Shown here piece by piece: positions 18,336 through 28,045 of a stretch of DNA of 64,000 nucleotides; the stretch's first letter is position 1, and every line of letters starts with the position of its first letter. Both the position numbers and the translations under genes were made by a program. The notes under the pieces were generated by a model. That model made no database searches. It was not told where the DNA came from and saw nothing but the letters and a program-made list of their open reading frames with translations. The DNA is from Sphingomonas baiyangensis (lineage in GTDB: Bacteria; Pseudomonadota; Alphaproteobacteria; Sphingomonadales; Sphingomonadaceae): positions 2,547,668-2,611,667 of the forward strand of contig NZ_SWKR01000002.1 of NCBI RefSeq assembly GCF_005144715.1, written 5' to 3'.

Positions 18336-19121
18336 ATGAGCGATGCGCGCATAACCACCACGATCGACGGCGGCGTTGCCGATATACGGCTGGCGCGGCC
18401 CGACAAGATGAACGCGCTCGATCCCGCGATGTTCGCCGCCATCACCGACGCGGTCGAGACGCTGGGTGCGACGTCCGGCCTGCGCGCGGTGGTGCTTTCG
18501 GGCGAGGGGCGGGCGTTCTGCGCGGGGCTCGACATGGCGGCGATGGCGAGCGGCGGCATCGGTGCGCCGCTTGCCGAGCGCACGCATGGCGACGCCAATC
18601 TGTACCAGCATATCGCCTGGGGATGGCGCACGCTGCCGGTGCCGGTGATCGCGGCGGTGCATGGCATCGCCTTTGGCGGCGGGTTGCAGATCGCCGCCGG
18701 CGCCGACATCCGCATCGCCGCGCCGGCCACGCGCCTCGCGGTGATGGAGATGAAATGGGGCATCGTCCCCGACATGGCGGGCTATGCGCTGTGGCGCGGC
18801 TGCGTGCGCGACGATGCGCTGCGCGAGCTGGCCTATACCGCGCGCGAATTCACCGCCGAGGAAGGCGTGGCGCTGGGCTTCGTCACGCGCATCGCCGCCG
18901 ACCCCCATGCCGAGGCGATGGCGCTGGCGCGTGCCATCGCGGCGCGCAATCCGCATGCGGTCCGCGCGGCCAAGGCGCTCGCCAATCGCGCGGCCGATGC
19001 CGACAGCGCAACGATCCTTCAGGCCGAAAGCGATGCGCAGGCGCTATTGCTGCGCACGCCCAACCAGATCGAGGCGGTGCGCGCCAATATGGAAAAGCGC
19101 GATCCCCGCTTCACCGATTGA
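18336..19121 (+). CDS. Enoyl-CoA hydratase/isomerase (crotonase) family protein
   Basis: Crotonases act on acyl-CoA thioesters. The 261-residue protein has the oxyanion-hole motifs [17 protein letters not shown] and [21 protein letters not shown]. The typical second glutamate region reads [11 protein letters not shown], giving an acid at the active site. ATG 18336 starts [17 protein letters not shown], the usual start; an ATG ten codons upstream exists. It is followed after 10 bases by a thiolase, suggesting a small beta-oxidation-type unit. Confidence 0.88.
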   Translation: MSDARITTTIDGGVADIRLARPDKMNALDPAMFAAITDAVETLGATSGLRAVVLSGEGRAFCAGLDMAAMASGGIGAPLAERTHGDANLYQHIAWGWRTLPVPVIAAVHGIAFGGGLQIAAGADIRIAAPATRLAVMEMKWGIVPDMAGYALWRGCVRDDALRELAYTAREFTAEEGVALGFVTRIAADPHAEAMALARAIAARNPHAVRAAKALANRAADADSATILQAESDAQALLLRTPNQIEAVRANMEKRDPRFTD

Positions 19122-19131
19122 AAGGAAGTCC

Positions 19132-20325
19132 ATGCGCGAAGCCGCTATCGTTTCCACCGCGCGTACCGGCATCGGCAAGGCCGGGCGCGGCTGGTTCAAT
19201 GCCACCGAAGCGCCGGTGCTGGGCGGGCATGTGCTGCGCTCGGCGATCGAACGTGCGGGTATCGACCCCGCGCGGATCGATGACGTGTTCTTCGGCGCAG
19301 GCAACCAGTGGGGGACGCAGGGGGCCAATCTTGCGCGCATGAGCCTGTTCGCCGCGGGCCTGCCGCAGACGGTGCCGGCGTTCAGCCTCGATCGCAAATG
19401 CGGCTCGGGCCTCAACGCGGTAGCGCTGGCGGCGCGATCGATCATCGCCGGCGATATCGACATGGCATTGGCGGGCGGCATGGAATCGATCAGCCTGACG
19501 ATGAAGGACGCGCCGCGATACGTGAACCAGTCGGTGATCGCCGAAGTGCCGCATGCCTATATGGCGATGATCGAGACCGCCGAGATCGTCGCCGAACGCT
19601 ATGGCATCAGCCGCGAGGCGCAGGATGCGTTCGCCGCGCAGAGCCAGCAGCGGGCCACCGCCGCACGCGACGCCGGCCGCTTCGATGCCGAGATAGCGCC
19701 GATCACCGTCGAGCAGGCGCTGTTCGAGAAGGACGGGACGCCGGCGGGAACGCGCGTGGTGACGGTGACGAGCGACGAGGGCATCCGCGCCGGCACCACC
19801 GCCGAAGTGCTGGGCGGGCTCAAGCCCGTCTGGAAGGACGGGCAGGTGGTGAAGGAGGGCAAGTATGTCACCGCGGGCAATGCCAGCCAGCTGTCGGACG
19901 GCGCCGCCGCGCAGCTGGTGATGGACCGCGCCACTGCCGAGGCCGAGGGGCTGCCGGTGCTCGGCATCTATCGCAGCTTCCAGGTGGCCGGGTGTGCGCC
20001 CGAGGAGATGGGCATCGGCCCCGTCTTCGCGATCCCCAAGCTGCTGGCGAAGGCCGGTCTCTCGATCGACGATATCGGGCTGTGGGAGCTCAACGAGGCG
20101 TTCGCCAGCCAGTGCCTCTATTGCCGCGACCATTTGGGCATCGATCCCGAGCGCTACAATGTCGATGGCGGCGCGATCGCGGTCGGCCATCCCTTCGGCA
20201 TGAGCGGCAGCCGGCTGGTGGGTCATGCGCTGATCGAGGGCAAGCGGCGCGGCGTGCGCTGGGTAGTGGTGTCGATGTGCACGGCGGGCGGCATGGGCGC
20301 GGCGGGGCTGTTCGAGATCGTGTAG
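19132..20325 (+). CDS. Acetyl-CoA acyltransferase (thiolase)
   Basis: Thiolases cleave 3-ketoacyl-CoA with CoA or run the condensation in reverse. The 397-residue protein has nucleophile C90 (DRKCGSGLN), H353 (AVGHPFG) and C383 (VSMCTAGG), all intact. An AAAGGAAG ribosome site precedes ATG 19132. Together with the crotonase upstream it fits fatty-acid or aromatic acyl-CoA degradation; the chain-length preference cannot be read. Confidence 0.93.
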   Translation: MREAAIVSTARTGIGKAGRGWFNATEAPVLGGHVLRSAIERAGIDPARIDDVFFGAGNQWGTQGANLARMSLFAAGLPQTVPAFSLDRKCGSGLNAVALAARSIIAGDIDMALAGGMESISLTMKDAPRYVNQSVIAEVPHAYMAMIETAEIVAERYGISREAQDAFAAQSQQRATAARDAGRFDAEIAPITVEQALFEKDGTPAGTRVVTVTSDEGIRAGTTAEVLGGLKPVWKDGQVVKEGKYVTAGNASQLSDGAAAQLVMDRATAEAEGLPVLGIYRSFQVAGCAPEEMGIGPVFAIPKLLAKAGLSIDDIGLWELNEAFASQCLYCRDHLGIDPERYNVDGGAIAVGHPFGMSGSRLVGHALIEGKRRGVRWVVVSMCTAGGMGAAGLFEIV

Positions 20326-20349
20326 GCGAGCGGCTGGCGCTCCCTAGCC

Positions 20350-20485
20350 GTCACCCCGGACTTGTTCCGGGGTCCACGGTGCAGCGGGCGTGGTGGATTT
20401 GGGTCGCGCGCGAGGGTGCAAGCGGCGCTATGACGCTGCCATAGCGCTTCGGGCGCGGTGGACCCCGGAACAAGTCCGGGGTGAC
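20350..20485. repeat. Pair of identical 28-nt palindromic elements in inverted orientation
   Basis: The element at 20350-20377 is the exact reverse complement of that at 20458-20485, 80 bases apart. Each is itself a palindrome (ACCCCGGA/TCCGGGGT arms). Both match the suf-operon copy at 12883-12910 exactly. They fill the gap between the convergent thiolase and dnaE2 genes and could fold into a long hairpin in either transcript, acting as transcript ends; no T-run is present. Confidence 0.85.
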
Positions 20486-20509
20486 GGGAAGCGTTTGCGA
20501 AACGCAGCC

Positions 20510-23500
20510 TCAATGGAAGTCGCGTGATTTCTGGCGGATGGCGTCTTCGGGATCGCAGCCGTCGCGAAAGGCGGGGTGGTAGTGCGAGCGCACGCGCGGC
20601 TTCCATTCGGGATCGCCGCGATCGGGCGATCCGCCGCCGCCGGGGCGCGACAGGCGCGGCATGTCGATGTCGCCGATCGCGTGGAGCATGGGGGTATAGT
20701 CCTCGATCCGGTCGGTGATGACGTGGATCACCTGGCCCTCGCGCTGCACGCGCCCCACTACGCCAATCATCGCCGCCGACATCACGGTGCGGCGCTGCGC
20801 CTCGAACCGGTCGGGCCACAGGATCGCGTTGGCGACGCCGGTTTCGTCCTCGATCGTGATGAACAGCACGCCCTTGGCGCTGCCGGGCTTCTGGCGCACG
20901 AGGATGATGCCTGCCACCTCGACCCGTGCCCCGTCCTTCAGTCGCGCGAGATCGGCGCAGCGTGTGATGCGGCGGCGCGTGAAGGCATCGCGCAGGAAGC
21001 TGAGTGGATGCGCGCGCAGCGATAGCTGGGTGGCGCGGTAATCCTCGACCACTTCGCGCCCGGCGGTCAGCGGATCGAGCGCTACCGCAGGCTCGGCGAG
21101 TTCGGGGGTAAGGCCGCCGGCGCGCGCATCGGCGGCGGCGAACAGCGGCAGCGGCGCGGCACCCAGCCCCTTGATCGCCCAGAGCGCCTGCCGCCGGTCG
21201 AGCCCCAGCGCATGGAAGCCATCGGCGCGCGCGATCTTCTCGAGCGCCGCCAGCGGCACGCCCGAGCGGCGCCACACATCCTCGATCGAGGTGAACGGCG
21301 CCGCGCCGCGCGCCGCGACGATCGCGGCGGCATGGACGTTCGACAGTCCCGCGACGACGCGCAGGCCCAGCCGCAGCGGCAGGTAGCGCTGCCCCGTCTC
21401 CTGCTCGACCAGCGTATCCCAGCGGCTGGCGTTGATGCATACCGGCCGCACCTCGACGCCATGCTCGCGCGCGTCGCGCACGATCTGTGCGGGCGCATAG
21501 AAGCCCATCGGCTGCGCATTGAGCAGTGCCGCGCAGAAGATGTCGGGATGGTGGCACTTCATCCAGCACGAGGCATAGGCGATCTTGGCGAAGCTCGCGG
21601 CGTGGCTTTCGGGAAAGCCGTAGCTGCCGAACCCTTCGATCTGCCTAACCAGCCGGCCGGCGAAGTCGGTGGCGATGCCGTTGGCCTGCATCCCCGCCAC
21701 CAGCTTGTCGCGAAAGCGGCTGACGCCGCCGGTGAACTTGAACGTCGCCATCGCACGGCGCAGCTCGTCGGCCTCGGCGGGGGTGAAGCCGGCACCGACG
21801 ATCGCCACCTTCATCGCCTGTTCCTGGAACAGCGGCACGCCCAGCGTCTGTTCGAGCACATGGCGCAGTGCCTCGTTGGGATATTCGACGCGCTCGCGCC
21901 CTTCGCGGCGCTTGAGATAGGGGTGCACCATGTCGCCCTGGATCGGCCCCGGCCGCACGATCGCCACTTCGATCACCAGATCGTAGAACCGGACGGGCTT
22001 CATGCGCGGCAGCATCGCCATCTGCGCGCGGCTCTCGATCTGGAACACACCCAGCGTATCGGCGCGCTGGATCATCGCGAAGGTCTCGGGATCGTCGGTC
22101 TGCATCTCGGGGCTTGCCATGTCGATGCGCACGCCCTTGTGCGCATCGAGCAGCTCGAAGGCGCGGCGCATGCAGCCCAGCATCCCGAGGCCGAGCACGT
22201 CGACCTTCATGAAGCCCAGTTCCTCGATATCGTCCTTTTCCCATTCGATCACCCAACGGTCTTGCATCGCAGCGGGCTCGACGGGGACGAGATCGGCCAG
22301 CCGGTCGCGCGAGAGCACGAAGCCGCCGGGATGCTGCGACAGATGGCGCGGCGTGCCGATCAGCTCGCGCGCGAGTTCGAGCGTGAGCGCGATGCGCGGG
22401 TCGCCGGCGTCGAGGTTGAGCTGTTCGACATGCTCGGCGGAAACGCCCTGCTCTGACCAGCCCCAGACCTGCCCGGCGAGCGCGCCGGTCATGTCTTCGG
22501 GCAGGCCCAGCGCCTTGCCCACCTCGCGCACCGCGCCGCGTGCGCGGAAGCGGCTGACCACGGCGGTGAGTGCAGCATGATCGTGGCCATAGGTCTGGTA
22601 GATCCACTGGATCACTTCCTCGCGCCGCTCATGCTCGAAATCGACATCGATATCGGGCGGCTCGTTGCGGCTGGGCGAGATGAAGCGCTCGAACAGCAGC
22701 CGGTGCTGGATCGGATCGATCGAGGTGATGCCGAGCACGAAGCAGACCATCGAATTGGCCGCCGACCCGCGACCCTGGCACAATATCTCCTGGCTGCGCG
22801 CGAACTGGACGATCGAATTGACCGTCAGGAAATAGGGCGCGTAGCCCATCGCCTCGATCGCGCGCAGCTCGTATTCGAGCAGGTCGCGATAGGCAGCTGG
22901 AACCGCGCCATCGAAGCGCCGGTCAAGCGCGGCGCGTGACATCGCTTCCAATGCCTGTTGCGGCGTGCGGCCCGACATCACGACCTCGTCGGGATATTGG
23001 TACGAAAGCTCGCGCGGCGTGAAAGTGCAGCGCTCTGCGATCGTGCGCGTGGCGGCGATGGCATCGGGATGGTCGCGAAAGCGCCGCGCCATCTCGTCGG
23101 GCGGCATGAGGTGACGGCCGGCGATGCGCTCGCGCCGGCTGCCCAGATCGTCGATCGTGCATTTGTGGCGGATCGCGGTGAGCACGTCCTGCAAAAGCCG
23201 CCGGTCGGGATGATGATAGAGGATGTCGCCGGTGGCGAGCGGGGCGAGGCCGTGTGCACGCGCGGCGCCGGTCAGCCGGTGCAGCCGCAGCGCATCGTCG
23301 GGCCGGCGTTGCAGCGCCAGCGCGACATGGCCGCGTCCGGCACCGAAGATATCGGCCATCGCGCCGAGCGCGTGGGGATCGCCTTCATCGGCGAGGCCGG
23401 GGACGAGTGCCGCGACCAGCCCATCGGCATGGGCCGCGACATCCTCCCAGTGCAGGAAGCATTGCCCCTTCTCGCCCCGCCGGCGATCAGCGCGCAGCTT

Positions 23501-23800
23501 GCCCGCGGTCAGCAGGCGCGTGAGATTGCTCCAGCCGCCGCGATCCTCGGGCCAGACAAGCAGCGACACGCCATCGACCAGATCGAGCCGGCAGCCCGGG
23601 ATCAGCCGGATCGGCGCGGCCTGTCGAGAGACCTGCTCGGACGCGACCAAAGCGCGCACGATCCCGCCTACCGAATTGCGATCAGTGACGCCGAGCACGT
23701 CGTGGCCCATCAGCGCGGCGGTCGAGAACAGCTCCTCAGGCGATGAGGCGCCGCGCAGGAACGAGAAATGCGTCGTGACACTCAGTTCGGCGTAGCGCAT
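20510..23800 (-). CDS. dnaE2: Error-prone DNA polymerase DnaE2 (ImuC)
   Basis: DnaE2 is the C-family polymerase that performs mutagenic translesion synthesis with ImuA and ImuB. The 1096-residue protein opens with a PHP domain (MRYAELSVTTHFSFLRGASS, GVTDRNSVGG) and has the polymerase core with QGRGSAANSMVCFVLGIT, SRNEPPDIDVDFEHERREEV (catalytic aspartates) and GFMKVDVLGLGMLG, then the helix-hairpin-helix and OB regions. ATG 23800 matches the family start; an ATG at 23824 would overlap imuB. It is last in the imuA-imuB-dnaE2 unit under the LexA box at 26606. Confidence 0.95.
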   Translation of the reverse strand: MRYAELSVTTHFSFLRGASSPEELFSTAALMGHDVLGVTDRNSVGGIVRALVASEQVSRQAAPIRLIPGCRLDLVDGVSLLVWPEDRGGWSNLTRLLTAGKLRADRRRGEKGQCFLHWEDVAAHADGLVAALVPGLADEGDPHALGAMADIFGAGRGHVALALQRRPDDALRLHRLTGAARAHGLAPLATGDILYHHPDRRLLQDVLTAIRHKCTIDDLGSRRERIAGRHLMPPDEMARRFRDHPDAIAATRTIAERCTFTPRELSYQYPDEVVMSGRTPQQALEAMSRAALDRRFDGAVPAAYRDLLEYELRAIEAMGYAPYFLTVNSIVQFARSQEILCQGRGSAANSMVCFVLGITSIDPIQHRLLFERFISPSRNEPPDIDVDFEHERREEVIQWIYQTYGHDHAALTAVVSRFRARGAVREVGKALGLPEDMTGALAGQVWGWSEQGVSAEHVEQLNLDAGDPRIALTLELARELIGTPRHLSQHPGGFVLSRDRLADLVPVEPAAMQDRWVIEWEKDDIEELGFMKVDVLGLGMLGCMRRAFELLDAHKGVRIDMASPEMQTDDPETFAMIQRADTLGVFQIESRAQMAMLPRMKPVRFYDLVIEVAIVRPGPIQGDMVHPYLKRREGRERVEYPNEALRHVLEQTLGVPLFQEQAMKVAIVGAGFTPAEADELRRAMATFKFTGGVSRFRDKLVAGMQANGIATDFAGRLVRQIEGFGSYGFPESHAASFAKIAYASCWMKCHHPDIFCAALLNAQPMGFYAPAQIVRDAREHGVEVRPVCINASRWDTLVEQETGQRYLPLRLGLRVVAGLSNVHAAAIVAARGAAPFTSIEDVWRRSGVPLAALEKIARADGFHALGLDRRQALWAIKGLGAAPLPLFAAADARAGGLTPELAEPAVALDPLTAGREVVEDYRATQLSLRAHPLSFLRDAFTRRRITRCADLARLKDGARVEVAGIILVRQKPGSAKGVLFITIEDETGVANAILWPDRFEAQRRTVMSAAMIGVVGRVQREGQVIHVITDRIEDYTPMLHAIGDIDMPRLSRPGGGGSPDRGDPEWKPRVRSHYHPAFRDGCDPEDAIRQKSRDFH

Positions 23801-23807
23801 CGCGGCT

Positions 23808-25916
23808 TCACCCGAACAGGCCATGGAGCCACCAGCTCAGGTCGCCTGTTGCGGTGCGTTCACCGTCGCCTCGGCGGTATAGCCAGAAGCGGCGGCCGGC
23901 ATCGTCCTCGACGCGAAAATAGTCGCGCACGGCATCGCGCTCGGCGCCGCGGCGCCACCATTCGCCATGGATGCGCTCGGGCCCGTCGGCGCGCGCCACG
24001 CGATAGCTTTTGCCGCGCCATGTGAAGCGCATCGGCGCATGATCGGGCAGCAGCGCCATCACGTCGTCGAGCCGCTCGGGCCGCCTGAGCAGGCGCGGCG
24101 GGCGATGCCAGCGTGGGTGCCATGCGCCGGGCGGCGCGCTGCGATCGAGCCGGCGAACATCGTCGGCATGCAGGCGGGCAGCGGGGGGCGCGGCCGTGTC
24201 GAGTGGCGGGGCCGGGGCGACCGAGCGTTCGGGTACGTCGCTTTCGACCGCGCGGTTACGCCACAGTCGCGCCATGCCGATGCGATTGGCGATGGCATCG
24301 ACCAGGGGCGCCAGATCGGGCGCGGTTTCGGCATCGAGCCGTTCGACCAGTTCCTGCGGCCCGAGCGGCTCGGCACGGCGGACGTGCAGCGCCATCGCGT
24401 CGATGCCGTAGCCGGGTTCAATCTCGTCGATCCGCCGTGCGATCAGTCGCAACAGATGCGCGGGATCGCGGCTGGCGCGCGCCAGACCGATGCGCAGCCG
24501 CTGCGGCACATGATCGACACGCTCGGCCACCAGTTCGACCGCGCGCGCACCCATGCCCTGGGTGGCGAGCGCGGCGCAGAGCTGCGGCACCAGCACGCCC
24601 AGCCAGTGCGCGATCGCCTCGGCAGTGCCGATGGGTTCGAGAAAGCCCTGCCGGCAGAGGATCGCCTCACGCGGGATCACCGGATCGAGCGGTTCGGGCA
24701 GGTGGCCCAGCGCCTGGTCGAGCCGGTGCAGCACGCGGGCGAAGCGCCGCGCGATCGGCGCGCGCGGCATTGCGGCAAGCTGGCCGACATGCTCGACGCC
24801 CAGCCGCCGCAGCAATTCGAGATCGGCGGCATCGGCACGCAGCGCGGCGAGCGGCAGCGGGGCGAGCGCATCGGCCTGCGCGCGCGGCGGCACGATGACG
24901 CTGCCCTGTGCCTCGGCAAGCGACGACGTGGTGGGGCGCGTGCGACGATAGGGGCCTTCGTGGCGCGGATGGCGGATTCGGCCGGTGGGGCGCAGCCCGG
25001 CATGACGCGGCGGCGGCGGATCGAACGCCGCTGCATCGCCGGCGGGCGGCGCGCCGAAATGCGCCAGTGCCCAGGCGGCGCCCGGCGTGTCGGCGATGGC
25101 GATGCGTGCCCGATGCCCAAGCCGCGCCATCAGCCGCACGAGCCGCGCCGCCATCGCCGCCTCGCCGCCGAACAGATGAGCGACGCCGGTGAGATCGATC
25201 AGCAGCGTGTCGTCGCCCTCGACCGCGACGGTAGGACTGAAGCGCCGCGCCAGCGCGATCGCGAGGCGATGCAGCGCGTGCGCGTCACCTTCGGGATCGG
25301 CGGCATGTGCTTCGATCCCCGGCACGCTGGCGCGCGCGGCGGTGAGCGCCATGCCGGGGCGGATGCCCTGCGCGCGTGCCTGCGGACATGCGGCGATGAT
25401 CTCGACGCGCGCGCCGCGCCGTGCGGTGGTGACGCGGAGTGGGGTAAGAGTTTCCGCGACATGCGAGAGATCTCTGCTTTTCGATGCGGGGCCGCACCCA
25501 TCCACCTCCGCCTTCGGCGGCGGTCCCCCTCCCCGTACCGGGGAAGTTTGGGCAGGGCCGCTGGCAGCCTTCAGGCTGAACGGCACGGCGCCGCGTGCCT
25601 CGTCAGGGCGCAGCGCGCGGAAGGGATGGTCGGCGGCTTCGGCGCGGCGGCCGAGCTCGCGCATCGGCGGGCGCTGGTGCGCGGGCATGCGGGCGATCGC
25701 CTCGGCGGTGTCGGCACGCGCCCAGCGCGCGCCGGGACGCCAGCCGGGCGTGTTGGGCACCGAGCATTCGCCCACGCGCTCGGCAGCGACGGCAGCGGCG
25801 AGGCCCGAGGCGTCGATGGGGAGCGCGGCTTCAGGCGGCGCGGGGAGTGGCGTTGCCATGCGCGCCAGCCGTTCGATCGGCCATTGCGGCAGGCAGAGCG
25901 CAGCGACCCGTTTCAT
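23808..25916 (-). CDS. imuB: Mutasome protein ImuB, with an N-terminal insertion
   Basis: ImuB is a catalytically inactive Y-family polymerase relative that bridges DnaE2, ImuA and the beta clamp. The product begins MKRVAALCLPQWPIERLAR and has the family blocks RPGMALTAARASVPGIEAHA, LLIDLTGVAHLFGGEAAM and IADTPGAAWALAHFGAPPAG. At 702 residues it is clearly longer than usual ImuB (about 500). Most extra length lies at residues about 20-175, between the first strand and the finger region. Part of this insert (residues about 118-145, SPVRGGGPPPKAEVDG) is the translation of a dispersed palindromic repeat. Its start overlaps imuA by 86 bases. Confidence 0.9.
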   Translation of the reverse strand: MKRVAALCLPQWPIERLARMATPLPAPPEAALPIDASGLAAAVAAERVGECSVPNTPGWRPGARWARADTAEAIARMPAHQRPPMRELGRRAEAADHPFRALRPDEARGAVPFSLKAASGPAQTSPVRGGGPPPKAEVDGCGPASKSRDLSHVAETLTPLRVTTARRGARVEIIAACPQARAQGIRPGMALTAARASVPGIEAHAADPEGDAHALHRLAIALARRFSPTVAVEGDDTLLIDLTGVAHLFGGEAAMAARLVRLMARLGHRARIAIADTPGAAWALAHFGAPPAGDAAAFDPPPPRHAGLRPTGRIRHPRHEGPYRRTRPTTSSLAEAQGSVIVPPRAQADALAPLPLAALRADAADLELLRRLGVEHVGQLAAMPRAPIARRFARVLHRLDQALGHLPEPLDPVIPREAILCRQGFLEPIGTAEAIAHWLGVLVPQLCAALATQGMGARAVELVAERVDHVPQRLRIGLARASRDPAHLLRLIARRIDEIEPGYGIDAMALHVRRAEPLGPQELVERLDAETAPDLAPLVDAIANRIGMARLWRNRAVESDVPERSVAPAPPLDTAAPPAARLHADDVRRLDRSAPPGAWHPRWHRPPRLLRRPERLDDVMALLPDHAPMRFTWRGKSYRVARADGPERIHGEWWRRGAERDAVRDYFRVEDDAGRRFWLYRRGDGERTATGDLSWWLHGLFG
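25521..25544. repeat. Dispersed palindromic repeat inside imuB
   Basis: The 24 bases here match 23 of 24 bases at 35471-35494 inside glyS. The core is a CCCCGTACCGGGG palindrome preceded by CGGTCCCCCT. It lies in the imuB reading frame without breaking it. Confidence 0.8.
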
Positions 25917-26583
25917 CGCAAGCCTCCATGATCCATTCGCCCGTCTCGCCGCCGCGCTGCCGGGCAAGCGCCACGCGCCAGCGTGGCCGGCCGACGCCCG
26001 CCACACCGCGCGGCAGCGGCGTCGAAGGTGCGCAGCCGATGCGCCAGCGCGTGATCGCCGCCGAAGGGACGGCAAGCGGATCGCCATCCACGCGGCCATG
26101 GCGCTTGAGCATCAGCGCGATCGTGCGCCCACCTTCGGCGGCCAGTTGCAGGCGGCGCGTGGCGGGCATCGCGACGCGCTTGGCCTCGCCGATCACCGCG
26201 CCCAGCCCACGGTGGCGCAATCCCTCCTCCATCAGTGCCAGCACCTCGGCATCGTCGGCGGCCTCGGCATGGATGACACGCTCGGGCGAGAGCCCCGCCT
26301 GCATCAGTCCCGGCGCGAACAGGTCGCGCCGCCGCACCACCCACAGCACCGGCCCCCAGGCGCGTGCGGCGATACCGGCGAGGAACAGCGTGGCGGCGGC
26401 ATCGTCGCTGAGGTCGGCGCTTTCGCCGGCCACTTCGTGCAACGCATCGAGCCGGAGGCCGCCAGCCGCCAGCCGCGCATCGACCGCGCCCAGCCCGAAC
26501 GGCAGCGCGGGGCGGCGGCGGAAACCGCTTCCCTCTATGGCGCTCAGCGTTTCGCGCAGGGCAGACAGGCGTTGGGCGGACAT
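25831..26583 (-). CDS. imuA: Mutasome protein ImuA (RecA-like)
   Basis: ImuA is a RecA/SulA-related protein needed for DnaE2-dependent mutagenesis. The 250-residue protein starts MSAQRLSALRETLSAIEG, then PALPFGLGAVDARLAAGGLR and LHEVAGESAD, the usual ImuA opening that replaces the RecA P-loop region. The last 28 codons overlap the start of imuB in another frame, a long overlap, but no earlier stop occurs. It is the first gene after the LexA box. Confidence 0.88.
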   Translation of the reverse strand: MSAQRLSALRETLSAIEGSGFRRRPALPFGLGAVDARLAAGGLRLDALHEVAGESADLSDDAAATLFLAGIAARAWGPVLWVVRRRDLFAPGLMQAGLSPERVIHAEAADDAEVLALMEEGLRHRGLGAVIGEAKRVAMPATRRLQLAAEGGRTIALMLKRHGRVDGDPLAVPSAAITRWRIGCAPSTPLPRGVAGVGRPRWRVALARQRGGETGEWIMEACDETGRCALPAAMADRTAGAHGNATPRAA

Positions 26584-26605
26584 TACGACTCGATCGAACC
26601 AGAAT

Positions 26606-26620
26606 GTTCCTATTCTGTTC
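26606..26620 (-). promoter_or_regulatory. LexA box (SOS operator) for imuA-imuB-dnaE2
   Basis: GTTC-CTATTCT-GTTC matches the alphaproteobacterial LexA operator GTTC-N7-GTTC exactly. It lies 23 bases upstream of the imuA ATG, where a bound repressor would block the promoter. An additional GAAC half-site is at 26596-26599. The cassette is therefore expected to be induced by DNA damage. Confidence 0.88.
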
Positions 26621-26749
26621 CATGCGAGTGCAGAGTCAATGCCCGGCTTTGGCGGGGGTCTGGTAATTACATTTGAAACTTTATAACAGACTCCCAACGC
26701 GACTCCGGGCGTTGTCCCCGATACCGAGCGCGGCGATCTGGAGAGTGCA

Positions 26750-28045
26750 TTGACCGGCGACACGCACGCCAACCGGCCCAAATTGACGCTGCACGTGCCC
26801 GAGCCCAAGTTCCGGCCGGGCGACAAGGCCGACTTCAGCGATGTGGAGGTGCCGCCCGCCGGCGCCGCCCGCCGGCCCGAACACGGCGACGCAGCCGCAA
26901 GTTTCCACGAGCTTGCCTATGGCATGGTTCGCGTGCTCGACGATGCGGGCCGCGCGGTCGGTCCCTGGGCGCCGCGCCTGTCGCCCGATCGGTTGCGCCA
27001 GATGCTGCGCTACATGGTCACGCTGCGCGCATTCGACGAACGCATGTTCCGCGCCCAGCGCCAAGGCAAGACCAGCTTCTACATGAAGGCGACCGGCGAG
27101 GAGGCGGTGGCCGTCGCGGCGACCATGGCGTTGCAGCGCGACGACATGACCTTTCCCAGCTATCGCCAGCAGGGCATCCTCATCGCGCGCGACTGGTCGC
27201 TGGTCGACATGATGAACCAGATCTATTCGAATCGCGGCGACCGCCTGCAGGGCAAGCAGCTGCCGATCATGTATTCGACCAAGGAAGGCGCGTTCTTCTC
27301 GATCTCGGGCAACCTCGCCACGCAATATCCGCAGGCGGTGGGCTGGGCGATGGCGTCGGCGGCCAAGGGCGACAGCCGCATCGCGGCAGTCTGGTGCGGC
27401 GAGGGATCGACCGCCGAGGGCGATTTCCATTCGGCCTGCACCTTCGCCAGCGTCTATCGTGCGCCCGTCATCCTCAACGTCGTCAACAACCAGTGGGCGA
27501 TCTCGAGCTTTTCGGGCTTTGCGGGGGCCGAGGCGACGACCTTCGCGGCGCGCGCGGTAGGCTATGGCATCGCCGGGCTGCGCATCGACGGCAACGATGC
27601 GCTCGCCGTCTATGCCGCCACCGAATGGGCCGCCGAGCGCGCGCGCACCAACCAGGGGCCGACGCTGATCGAGCATTTCACCTATCGCGCCGAGGGCCAT
27701 TCGACGTCGGACGATCCCTCGCAATATCGCTCGGCCGACGAGGCGAGCGAATGGCCGCTCGGCGATCCCGTCCGGCGGCTGCGCGATCACCTGATCGCGA
27801 TCGGCGAATGGGATGACGAGCGCCACAAGGCGCAGGATCTGGAAATCGCCGAGATGGTGAAGAAGGCGCAGAAGGAAGCCGAGGCCAACGGCATCCTCGG
27901 CCATGGCCTGCACCAGCCGCTCGACACACTGTTCGAGGGCGTGTTCGAGGAAATGCCATGGCATTTGCGCGAGCAGCAGGCGCAGATGCTTGCCGAGGAA
28001 GCCGAGAGCGGCCGCCCCTGGGCGCGCAAGGAGGGCGGGCGATGA
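26750..28045 (+). CDS. 2-oxoisovalerate-type dehydrogenase E1 component, alpha subunit
   Basis: E1alpha, with E1beta, decarboxylates branched-chain 2-oxo acids using thiamine diphosphate. The 431-residue sequence has the ThDP-binding GEGSTAEGDFHSACTFAS...NNQWAIS pattern and the phosphorylation-loop-like YRAEGHSTSDDPSQYR. The start is TTG 26750, preceded by GGAGAG; the next in-frame ATG would cut conserved sequence. E1beta overlaps by 4 bases and E2 follows, giving the E1a-E1b-E2 order of bkd operons. No E3 gene is in the window. Confidence 0.92.
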   Translation: MTGDTHANRPKLTLHVPEPKFRPGDKADFSDVEVPPAGAARRPEHGDAAASFHELAYGMVRVLDDAGRAVGPWAPRLSPDRLRQMLRYMVTLRAFDERMFRAQRQGKTSFYMKATGEEAVAVAATMALQRDDMTFPSYRQQGILIARDWSLVDMMNQIYSNRGDRLQGKQLPIMYSTKEGAFFSISGNLATQYPQAVGWAMASAAKGDSRIAAVWCGEGSTAEGDFHSACTFASVYRAPVILNVVNNQWAISSFSGFAGAEATTFAARAVGYGIAGLRIDGNDALAVYAATEWAAERARTNQGPTLIEHFTYRAEGHSTSDDPSQYRSADEASEWPLGDPVRRLRDHLIAIGEWDDERHKAQDLEIAEMVKKAQKEAEANGILGHGLHQPLDTLFEGVFEEMPWHLREQQAQMLAEEAESGRPWARKEGGR

